Shown here in pieces: positions 45,110-55,340 of a DNA stretch of 64,000 bases (position 1 is its first letter; each line of letters begins with the position of its first letter). The stretch lies in NCBI GenBank assembly GCA_022496805.1, contig CM040106.1:1178001-1242000 (forward strand), read 5' to 3'. The notes below the pieces were generated by a model that was not told the origin of the DNA, ran no database searches, and saw nothing but the letters and a program-made list of their open reading frames with translations. The position numbers and the translations under genes were made by a program. The DNA is from Pohlia nutans. Lineage: Eukaryota > Streptophyta > Bryopsida > Bryales > Mniaceae.

Positions 45110-45965
45110 ACGTCACTACTTGGAGATGGAAGCGCGGCACAGAATGCGTGCAGAGATACGCCGTCGATCACGGGGTAGAAGAGCAGAGTATCCACCAATC
45201 GCAAGGAATGAGCAGTTTTCTGAGTGGTTTCCTGCTGCAGTGCAACGGGATGTGGCAGCAGGCACACAGGTCGATGAAGATGTTCTTGGCCTTGTCCTAC
45301 CACCTTCATGTGAGGCAAAATCGTATCGCAGCATGTATGCATACGGGAACCATATACGTGTGCGCGGAGCAGAGGTACACTTGTCAACGTGCGACAGCGG
45401 AGTAGCTGCAACATTCTCACAATCTTGCCGTGCCAGCAGAAAGGACAAGAACCACAGGCTCGCGAACGTGGAGTACGTGGGGTGGGTCGAAGTGATTATT
45501 GGTGCTGACTATGGGAAGTTCGAGTTACTCCTACTGTATTGTAACTGGGTCCAAGCTACGTGGATTGGGCCACGGGCAACTATGAAGAGAGATGAGTACG
45601 GTTTCACTCTCGTGAACATTGACCGTACCATTCCGTACTCATCAAATTCGTTTGCGTTTCCTCTTCATGCTCAACAAGTCTTCTCTGTTGACGATGTGGC
45701 ACATCCTGGGTGGAAGGTTGTTCTACGCAATCAATCACAAAGTGTGAGAGTGACCTCCATGGCTGAGGGAAGGCCAGATCTACACTGCCTAAGCTTACGC
45801 GACGATGCTGAAAGTCGGGGATTGATGGCACAGAATGTCACTAATGATACCGCAGCAATGCCTCCTGTTTTATCAAGTTCCAGGGAGCTTTCTAGCAATG
45901 AGGTGCAGCTTGCTCTGCAAATGGAGGATACAGAGGCGGACTACAATGATGAGTCACCACAGTAG
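45110..45965 (+). pseudogene. CACTA transposase, exon 3 (DUF4216)
   Basis: It starts after TCTAATCAG at 45,109; joined to exon 2 in phase 2 it reads SYRERHYLEMEARHRMRAEI. The DUF4216 domain is visible as NVEYVGWVEVIIGADYGKFE, LLLLYCNWVQATW and ... VNIDRTIPYSSNSFAFP, ending VFSVDDVAHPGWKVVLRNQ. The stop is at 45,963-45,965. This exon itself is open and undamaged. DUF4216 commonly follows TNP2 in plant elements. Confidence 0.9.
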
Positions 45966-46059
45966 GACTGTAGGAGCCCAACTACTATCTGTAGAAATTT
46001 GGTACAGCAAAGGAATAGTCACAGAGATTGCACACTTAACAAATTCGAGTTGTATGGAA

Positions 46060-46860
46060 AAAGGCAGTTCATTACCAATATAAGTAAAGAAAACTGTCCA
46101 GTTGACTATGTAATTTTGCAATCATTACCAATATAAGTGAAGAAAACTATGCACATGACTACAGTATTTTGCAATCACTTTGACATCTCAAAAAAGTACG
46201 GAAAGGTGATCAGTAATAGCTCATTTGTCAACATGGGAAACCAATTTTTGGGCTCTCTAGCAATTAGTTAGTAATTGTTTGAAGTTGTATTTATAGGTGT
46301 TGCTAAAACGCAATTCATTACTAGTATACGTAAAGGAAACTGTCTAGATGACTATGTTATTTTGCATTCATTACTAATTTAAGTAAAGAAAACTGTCCAC
46401 ATGACTACGTTATTTTGCAATCACTTTGACGTCTCCAAAAAATATGGGAAGGTGATCAATTATAGCCCAATGTGTCAGCCTGGGAAATCTAAAGCAAAGT
46501 TAAACATACAAGGCATTTTCGTGCATCTGGAAAGTAAGTGGACAAATAGAGCAAGTGCTAATCATGATTTTTGGACTCTCTTGCAATTAGTTACTATTTT
46601 TTGAGGTTGTATTTATAGGTGTTACTAAAATGCAATTCATTACCAATATAAGTAAAGGAAACTATGTCAATGACTATATTATATCGCAGTCATTACTAAT
46701 TCCAGTAAAGAAAACTGTTCACATGACTACGTTATTTTGCAATCACTTTGACATCTCAAAAAAGTATGGGAAGGTGATCAATAACGGCTTCTTTGTGAGC
46801 ATGGGAAATTTGAACAAAGTTAAGCATACAAGGAAATTTCTTGCATCTGGATCGCAAGTG
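46060..46860. repeat. Tandem triplication in CACTA 3' region
   Basis: Three copies start near 46,064, 46,309 and 46,630, each with ATTACTAATATAAGTAAAG-like and ACTGTCCACATGACTACGTT-like words, then TTTTGCAATCACTTTGAC. The second and third are longer than the first. They carry the TGACTA words typical of CACTA subterminal repeats. No coding potential. Confidence 0.8.
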
Positions 46861-47427
46861 GAAAGATAGAGCAAGTGGAATCATGATTTTTGGACGCCCA
46901 ACCCAATTACTTACTAATATTTGAAGGTGTATTTAGGAGTGTTTCTAGAATGGTGCCCTAAAATGACATCCTAAAATGTTTGCGCGCAGACATGGTAGTG
47001 TTGAATAGACAAGCTTTTAAGTGAAGATTATGGACCTACTCCTATTTTACAGCACTCACCCATTGAGCCAACGAGTAGAGGACTTCAAAATCATCTGATT
47101 GAAATATATGACTACTATTAGTCAGGCTATTTACTACATGACTGCATGTAGTCACCCAAACCAACTCTATTACTACACTAAGACATACATAAACCATATA
47201 CCCATACAATCCGACTACATTAGTATGACTACATATAGTAAGCACTCAGAGCATGACTCCGGGAACCGGGCAGGAGAACATATGTCCCGTTCCCGTAGAC
47301 ATTCCCACCCAGGTCCTCAAAAATATGACTACTTATATGACTAGTCCATGACTGGACCCTCTTAGGACTGATTTTAGACTAAACCAATGACTGAGGTGAC
47401 TATATAGTCATATGCGCTTAGTCACAT

Positions 47428-47458
47428 CCGGTCACATTGGGCTGGTTTTCTTGTAGTG
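47428..47458 (-). repeat. Right terminal inverted repeat of CACTA
   Basis: Read as reverse complement: CACTACAAGAAAACCAGCCC continuing AATGTGAC. The end GTAGTG is at 47,453-47,458. Confidence 0.95.
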
Positions 47459-47574
47459 GTTGAATCTTATACTAGCTGGAGAGGTTATTTAATTAATTTT
47501 ATTTTCCTTTGGATTTGGTGGAGGCCGCTGTCAATACTTGTGCCACGATCAATTTATTGTGTGGATGGGTTTCT

Positions 47575-47780
47575 CAATTGTGCTTAATGTGCTTAAATAC
47601 TCAATGTAGGAATTAAGCACATTAAGCACAATTTTACTTTATGTGCTTAATGTGGTTAATGCCTACATTGGGTATTAAGCACATTAAGCACATTAAGTAA
47701 AATTGTGCTTAATGTGCTTAATATCAATGTAGGCATTAAGCACATTAAGCACATATAGTAAAATTGTGCTTAACACTCTA
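47575..47780. repeat. Cluster of long hairpin-forming inverted repeats
   Basis: The word TGTGCTTAATGTGCTTAAT and its reverse complement ATTAAGCACATTAAGCACA alternate several times. Between them the loops also pair (CAATGTAGG with CCTACATTG) and the flanks AATTTTACTTTA and TAAAGTAAAATT are inverted relative to each other. Stems of about 20 bp or more are possible. The cluster lies in the intron of the DDE gene, just beyond the CACTA right end and ending 19 bp before the inferred acceptor at 47,798. Confidence 0.9.
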
Positions 47781-49432
47781 CTGGATTGTGTGATGTAGAG
47801 TTAGGTGGAAAACCCCTTATCTTCGTTCTAAAGTTAGACGAAGCAGAGATCGTGCACGGCCAAAAATTGGAGCCTGTGAGCATTACGCTCATGAATCGTG
47901 CGCTTAATAACAACATTGAAGTAGGCAGCCCTAAATACTTTGCTGTACAGAGTGAACGTGAAATTTGGCCCATCGGATGCTTTCAAGTGCGAAAGGAATC
48001 TCACGAAGTCTTGTCTTGGGTTTTCAGTCAGACAAAGATTCCAGCGTTGATTGGGAATCTAAATAATGGACAATTGTTGTGTGTACCGAGGGTTGGTGAT
48101 TTCAAGGTCGAGTGGCATCTAGCTGCAGATATGAAAACGATAAAATGCATGTACGGGTTAAGTCATGGCGCATATTCAACTTACAACTATATATACTGCT
48201 CCTAGGAGCGTGTCAAGCCGGTAGTAGGTACAGAGGCACAAGCATTGGCTGCCTTTGGTAAGAAATCTAGTGGGTGGGGCGGAGGTTTATTTTGTTCGAA
48301 GATTCCAATAAAGCCAGTCATTAGTGCAGCTTCTCATGGAAGATGGAAGCCAGTGTTACCGATTTCGATGGATCGAGTCTACATGTGCACTTTACATTCT
48401 TTTAACCGAATTGTGGAGAAACTTGTACTACTGCACTTCCAATTTATCTGGACGCTGCGCGACAAACAACTCCAAAAGAAAGCAACTTCGGATATGCAGA
48501 AGGTCCTATCTTCTACTGGAGCACACGGGGGTAACGACTTAATCTTCAAAGATGACAAGTTATCAGGTAAATCAAACAATGTTCCTAGTAAACCATCTTT
48601 TAACGGGGCACATGCAGCGAAGCTTCTTGAGCCGTCAATGTTGCCAAGGGGCTCGGAAAAACTTTACATTGATGTCGTTGCTGCTCAAAGAAACTTTATC
48701 AATTCTGGTGTTTCGAAGAGGGCCAAGCTTGAGGTTTCGCACTGTTTGGATAAATTGCGGCCTTACTTCACAGGCCTGAAATTATCCCCAAATTCAAGAT
48801 CGATGTTCAAGACAGAAGTTGAAGCATGGGGCCGAGCCTATATTAAAGCCTTCGGCGAACATCACGTCACACATTATATTGTGAGTTGAGCAATGTTTTA
48901 TGTCATCCGCTGATTGCTATTACGTGACTGCTTTAAGTGAACAGTGTTGCATGCTATATTGTCCAGTAGGTTCATGGGTATTCACATTCATTTCATTAAT
49001 TTTTTTGCAGCACGTGTTTGTTAAGCATGTTGTTTGGTTCGTTAGCAAATATGGAAGCCTTAGTGTATGGTCCTGTCAAGGCATGGAATACAGCCATTAT
49101 GCAGCAGAATCCGCGTACCAAAGACACTCATCATGGAGGAGGCAAGTCTAAAAAAAGCCCGCTTGTTCAAACGTACCAACATAAGTATCGAATCATATAA
49201 CATCGGTTCAGAGAGATGGAGAAAAAAATAAGACTTGACAACGAAGCTGTTAATACTGAAGCCGATATTGACAATGAGCTACGAGTTTGGATTAAAAGAG
49301 AGATAGCGATTAACCCTAGTGCTGCTGCACATGCTGCTCTTTTGAGGGCAAAATGTGATTGAGTTGGAAGCAGGTGGATGCCCCGAAGCCAACCATCTGA
49401 AGAGAGCACTTCGAGCAATGGTATCAATGACA

Positions 49433-50881
49433 CTACAGGATCGGTTGGAGTAGAAGAACCTTCGGGGGCAGCACCTCTCCAGCAATAACATTCTTCTCGT
49501 TCCTTTGGTTAACCTACACATGATCAAAGGTAAGAGACATTGCGGGTAAGAGACATTGTGAAACTAAGCAGCCAAATCTGTAGAGATCTCTATAATTAGC
49601 TGTTTAAAGATTGTACCTTTATAGTTCTCTGCCCTTCTTGTATAATGCTCATGTTGAAGTCTTCGGGTGCAATTGATCCCAATGCAATCTCAATTTCTGA
49701 TCTCACTGAAGTTAGTGGCCAGTTATGCCCTACTTCAATGTTTTGTCGCCAAGCACCCATCACACACTCAACTGTAACAATCCTAACGGGTTCATGCTGA
49801 TCTATTTGTTCCCACAGCCCGCCGTGTTTGAATCTCCACCTGTTCAATTGAAAATTTGCGTACAAAATTGACCTACCTATATGATACTTGAAGAGCATAG
49901 AGAGAGGATCAATTATGCATTTAATTTCATCTGCCCCCAGTATGATTGCCTCGTTCCATCCTTTATCCATCAATGAAGCAAAAAGTTCATCTGATATGTG
50001 TTTGAAGACAAACAACGTGGGTGTTCTATGTATACTGTTGGCTACAGCAAACAGGTCTACCGTTACAGCAATCGGCATAAACCAACTAATCCGCGTTATT
50101 TTGCTACCTGTGCTAGGCTTACATGCACGCAGAAAATCTTCTCTCATCTGTGCTCTGAAAGCTTCAGTGGTTGCGTGATCAAGTAATGGCTACGTTGGAT
50201 CATTGAAACTAGGAAGTGGAATTGGATTCGTATTGCTGTAGCCGCCTTCAGGGTCCGGGATATACTCGGCATTGTAGAAAAAGGTAGAGTCGTGCAGCAA
50301 CTGCCTATGATTCCGAGATCCTCTACTTAACTCGCCAATCTCAGCATGAATGACATAAAGTACTTGCACAACACTCCGAGGATCAACCCAATCACTGTAT
50401 CGAGATGGATACAAATCTGAAGTCCAACATGCAGAAATTGAGCAAAAGGAAATTCAAACAAAGACAATTCAAACAAAAGCCGAAGCTTGTACAAAAGCAA
50501 AAACAAGCAAAAATTTAGAGGAAAGCAATTCAAAAAAAGCGATTTAAACTAAAGCAGAAACTTAGAGATTAGCACGACAAAAGTTGGGAATTGAAAAAAC
50601 TTACAGTTGCAAGCGCTAGATTGTGTATCAGGACGTGCAGGGTGTAACGACAATTCCCGCCGCATGTAAGCATGTTGGACCTCAATCTCAGTCACCACTC
50701 TATCAGTCACTCGAAACTTCAAAACCCGAGCCTTGTATGCACCATCAAGCGACCTTCCTTTTGGTTTATCCAATTGCAATGCAACCCAACTATTCACCTC
50801 GATTTTGAGGGGAATATAATCACCATTATTGCCTCTCTCATTATACAAAACTACACTCTGGACGTGTGGTCGTGGCCTCAT
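49433..50881 (-). pseudogene. Gene A: three-exon gene of unknown family, one nonsense codon
   Basis: Exons (minus): 50,881-50,605; 50,416-49,617; 49,513-49,433. The ATG at 50,881 is chosen because it aligns with the start of gene B (MRPRPHVQS vs MRPRSSVDS). Intron 1 (phase 1, GTAAGT...CAG) and intron 2 (phase 0, GTACAA...TAG) fall at the same places as in gene B. Without damage it would encode 385 residues. Exon 1 resembles a BAH-like barrel (GDYIPLKIEVNSWVALQL, VTEIEVQHAYMRREL); the C-terminus (WPLTSVRSEIEIALGS...) has a ubiquitin/PB1-like pattern; both are guesses. Exon 2 carries TAG at 50,192-50,190 where B has TGG (Trp). Its 3' end faces that of the DDE gene, 71 bp away. Confidence 0.7.
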
Positions 50882-50899
50882 GATCGCAGTGTCCCACGA

Positions 50900-53800
50900 T
50901 AGACACAGAAACACGGAGCTTCGAAAAACGCAAGAAATCCAAACAAAGAAATTGAACTAAACGCGGTGAACTCTCCCGCCAAACCAGCAAAGCAGAGCTC
51001 AGACCCTCCCGCACAACGAGCAAAGCAGCACGGCAAAACTTCCTGCCCTGAGCATTCATCCTACACACTCCTTGAGTGAATGGTAACCCGCCACGTGGAA
51101 ACGCTGTCCCCAACAGCCGAATTGCGACCACATCATACACGAATAATGATGACCTTCTTTATGCGCACAAATCATTTATTGCATCCCCGAGCCCTCATGA
51201 ACACGCAGCCCCGCATAGCCCTGACTATTTTTCTAATGAAGAAGGGAAACACAGACAAGGACAAGGGAAATGGAGAGAAGGAGAAGAAGAAGGAAGAAAC
51301 AACACGACAGAGGTTCGCAATTTGGAAAGTATAATTGTAGGAGATTTTAATGTGCATCAAATTAAATTTAGGGACATTCTTTGTTCGTAATTAAAACAAT
51401 CCTCAAGAAACACACATAAATTGGAAATGCATGTTGACATGTACAATCTACAAAGCAAAATTGGAGTTCAGGTCGAGGAACACTAATCAATTTCGTTGGA
51501 ACAACCATGCTTGCACAAATGTTGAGCGATGTACTCCTAGGGGGTTGTCTGATCTGACTGTCCGTTTAAGCCGTTTGCCTCCGTTCTTCAATTAGGCTGT
51601 TGACCATCGAATTGGGCTATTTAGCGTTGTTGGGTAGAGAGGGTTTTGCAATGGCATAATGCGGGGTGTCTAGCTGCAACTAGTCTAAGTTCAAGTTATG
51701 GGGGATGAAATATTGCAAATTGTTGTTTAGGCCTTCAAAATACTAAACATAATGTTTTTACAGTACCAAAGAAACAAGCCGCATAGAAGCTTGAACTCTC
51801 AAAACTACTATCAACATTCAAATGAATGCCACAAGTGCAAAACTACTCCAAATCAACATTAGAAGAAATTTGTAGTCACAAAAGGGCCTTTGCCTTTGGC
51901 ATGTGCTGAAAATTTTAGGCAAAACCGTGCACTTTACACGAAGGCACCAATGGTGCCACCGTGGTTGCCAGCAGTGCAGTTCCGTGGGTCGCGCCAATCG
52001 ACGCTGCCAACAGTGCAGACACTGCCAGCACTACCAGCACTGCGGCTTCCGATGCTGTCAGCGGGCAGCAACTGCACCAATGGGTTTACATAAAAAGGGG
52101 TACTTGGGCAGCCGGTTCACCTACCATGGGCTGGCTTACATGGCCCCTTTGGGACCCCATTTTTCTCCTAATGGCTTCTTGTGAGTTTTAGAAGGCCAAC
52201 ACAAGGCTACATAATTTCCAAAAGTTTCAAAAGAAAAGATTCTACTAGTCAATATATATAGCGAACTAAATTAGAGGCTTCAAAATTTGTTGGCAATTGT
52301 ATATTTCTCCACTTCACAGCATATATAGTATTCATGAATATTTTAAATACTCAATGGTATAGCTTTTTTTAAAACTATGTTCATTATCCATGTCTCCCAA
52401 AGAAAAATAGATCAGATTGTAATATTGTCTGGTTTTATAGCTCTTATACACTTATTACTTTTACACACAAACTCCAAAATAAGATTTTAATAGTTTTTAG
52501 AAATATTTAGATTTTCTACAAATATTTACAAGAATTTACAACAAAATAATCTTTGTACATATTTCTACAAGCTCTCTGATGTCGAGCTCTTGAAATCCAA
52601 CGGCAGTAAACCACCAATCACTTCACATGCAATGACTTTTTCATAAAAACTCCAAATAAAGGACACCACATGCCATTGAAATTATAACAAAGAAAGAAAG
52701 ATTCTCACAAAATTTCATTGAAATATAAATAATACACAGGAAGTCGCTTCATCTCAAAGACATGGGACAAACTAGAAATCTAAAGTATGAAAAACAAGAG
52801 AGAATGAGGTTTGAGAGAAGATTGTCCCCTTATCATACCACAAGGGGGTCACATTAGCCCATACAATGCCACATGGGTACCCTTAATCTAATTGGGTGAC
52901 CCAAATACCTCCTACACCTCTATTCATTCACTTATTTTAATTAAAAACCCACAAAAAACTGAAAGCACAGTAAAACAGTCTTAACTTTTCTTTTCAATAA
53001 CTATCAAAATTCAAATTAAATATCAAAACTCATTCTACGGACATAAATCTAGGATTTAACTCTTTTTAGTCAATAAACAAGGCAATTAAAGCCTTCTAGA
53101 GATCATGATTCAAAATCACAATTCTTTCTTAATGTTTCCTACTAATTTTTTCTTAAAGTGAGTTATCTTAAAACTCATCAGAATAACAACACTATAAGTA
53201 TTTATATTATATATGCATTTGCATTGCTACAACATTTGTCGTCCAATTGGACTATCCAACGTCTGATTGAGCCACCTCAAATTGGAAAACTATTTAATAT
53301 TTAGAGAACTTCAGGAATAAAAAATTATCACTCAAAATCCAATTTAGGTGATTGAAGCTCTCAAGGAATCTTAGGAAAGTATTCAATCGTAAGTCAAAGC
53401 ATTTTTTCTAAAGAGAACATGAGAAATAACAATTCTAAGCCCACCAAAAAAAAAATTCACCAAATTTAATTTTTCATTGCATTTTCCAATATCCCTTTGC
53501 AATGAGAGGCACGGAATTATTTTTAGATGAAGGTTGAGGGCTTAGGATTGAAGGGTTAGGGACTTAGAGCTATAACAAGGAAACAAACAAAAAAAGGTGA
53601 AATTAGTATCACCTCCACTTTAATGAATTGGAGGCTTGAGATATGGAGACGGAATTTTTTTATTTTTTATAATTTTACACACAATCAAAATGATCTTCCA
53701 TTAAAACTTGAGATGTAAACTATGTTTAATTGCTGCAATTGACTTGTCAAAACTAATTTAAATTGCACAAAAAGAGGAAATTCTGGTAAATTTTATCTAT

Positions 53801-55340
53801 AATATATAAATACTAAATGTTCAAACGTAAAATAGACGTGTTAGGGATCAAGTGATATAAATAATTGCAACAATACTAATTATGAATTAAAAAGAAATAT
53901 TGTTCAATAATGTAGGTATCTGAAATTTGAAAGTAATTTGCTACATTTCAATCTTCCATTCCAATGATAAAATTATAAAGCTAAAGAATTTGAGGTTGAA
54001 AGACCTTGTGCACTACTGTACATTCCTTAAACCCGATTAGGCTTTTACAACCTCACGAAATGAACTGTACATAGTTATTTAAGAATAAAGAGTTGATGTT
54101 TTGAACTTTTTGTTGTTTTCCATAACGCCTAATAGAGACCGCATGTTAAAAAGTATTGCAAGTGTTCTTGCACTTGGTATTTCACCACTAAGATTATGGT
54201 ATGGATAGAAACTGCAAATATGAGAAATAGTGCAAGGAATGGAGACTAAATATACATATATAAATTTATATATTAATATATGACACAAAAAAACGGCCAA
54301 TTAAAGAGTGTTCTAAAAGTTTTTGGAGTCGTGTACTCAAAAAATACATAAGTGTTTTATGATTACACCGGATGGAAATGCTATGGAAAATCAATACATG
54401 CACATTGCATGGATATGCACTTGATTAAAAGATCTCTCACCAATGTCTCAGTATTACACCTTTGAGCATCACATATTCATATGTGTGCTTATGCTTCCAA
54501 CATATATTATATCCACACATTCTTTAGGAATTAACACGCATTGCACTTTAGATTCATTTTGAAGAATCTTCGATAAGAAATTGAATGAAAGCAATTCGCC
54601 TTGATATGTTTGCCCTCCAAGTTTAAATTGGATGTAGTAGTGGAAGATGGCATAACTAACGTCATTGCTCAAGGTCGAGATATATGGTAAAATAGGGAAG
54701 TGTGTGAGTTACATCTCCATTCATTGTACCAACTCATTTCATTTTTAATTCTACTACATATATTTTATTGGAGAGTAGGGAGCGAGGAGATTATTTGGTT
54801 CTTTGGTATTTAAAAAGGTGAAAAGGAAAATCAACGAGATTAAATTGAGGTCCATATTCATAGTAAAAATAAATGTTATTTTGAATTTACAATTTTTATA
54901 TGTAACTTGAACACTGTAATTTGTTCTTCAATATTAAATTATATATTTTCAACATTACATCACTCTTTGAATCAATAAAACATACTGTTATTTGTATATC
55001 TATCATTTGGTTTTGTTTCCATTCAATTGCAATGATTCTACAAAGTAAAATTTATGCATACATTAAAAAATATACTTCTTATGGAATCCAAATAGAATTT
55101 GTCACCTCATTGCTTTGCCTATATTATCAATTATCAACTAGTCACAAAATATAAAGTGAATTGATGGACTTGGGCAAAGGTCGAAGGGAATAGAACAAAG
55201 GAACCAAAGCAGAACATAGAGGTAAGAAAGTTCACATTCTGAAAAGTAATGTAGTTGAAGAATTCAATGCAGAGCATATTAAATGTAGAAACATTCTCTA
55301 TTTGTACTTAATATAGTCCTTGAAATACGTGCATAATCTA
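50900..55340. other. No gene recognised (promoter side of gene A and AT-rich spacer)
   Basis: Apart from the upstream region of gene A this is mostly AT-rich. A low-complexity GCC/AGC-rich patch at 51,940-52,060 gives Ala/Ser-rich frames that I do not accept as a gene. A minus-strand frame at 54,672-54,469 (LGGQTYQGELLSFNFLSKIL) is unidentified. No RNA gene was seen. Confidence 0.45.

Larger units (their letters stand above)
41096..47458 (+). mobile_element. CACTA (En/Spm) transposon, 6,363 bp, nested in intron
   Basis: Both ends begin CACTACAAGAAAAC; after that the left reads TAGCCCAATGTGAC and the right (reverse complement) CAGCCCAATGTGAC. Outside lie ATT (41,093-41,095) and GTT (47,459-47,461), which agree at two of three positions, so a 3-bp target duplication is possible but degraded. 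Subterminal regions are full of ATGACTA/TAGTCAT words, the usual transposase-binding repeats of this superfamily. The coding part is TNP2-like, in three exons. The element inserted 45 bp into an intron of the DDE gene. Confidence 0.95.
40481..49362 (+). pseudogene. RAG1-like DDE transposase gene, split by a nested CACTA element
   Basis: Plus-strand exons: 40,481-41,050; 47,799-48,880; and 49,011-49,362. A donor at 41,051 (GTACGT) and acceptor at 47,798 (GATGTAG) join in phase 1 as PAELGGKPLIFV if one base lost in the A-run near 41,016 is restored. Later sites are 48,881 (GTGAGT) and 49,010 (TTGCAG). Candidate catalytic residues: Asp in VLKLDEAEI (47,837), Asp in WHLAADMKT (48,128) and Glu in SVWSCQGMEYSH (49,086). 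The context of the last, 'GSL-x-x-W-x-x-x-G-x-E', parallels the GSIGAWASEGNE segment of RAG1; the order and spacing fit the RNase-H DDE class. TAG at 48,203 and a frameshift near 49,110 disable it. The family is not identified precisely; it may be an unclassified DDE group shared with metazoans. Confidence 0.5.

Noticed and set aside
47575..47780. tRNA or structured ncRNA gene
   Set aside because: Strong stems come from simple inverted copies of one 19-mer; no A/B boxes or cloverleaf geometry.
51890..52191. Three overlapping Ala/Ser/Cys-rich plus-strand frames
   Set aside because: A GCC/AGC-rich low-complexity patch is open in all frames; there is no homology or splice signal.
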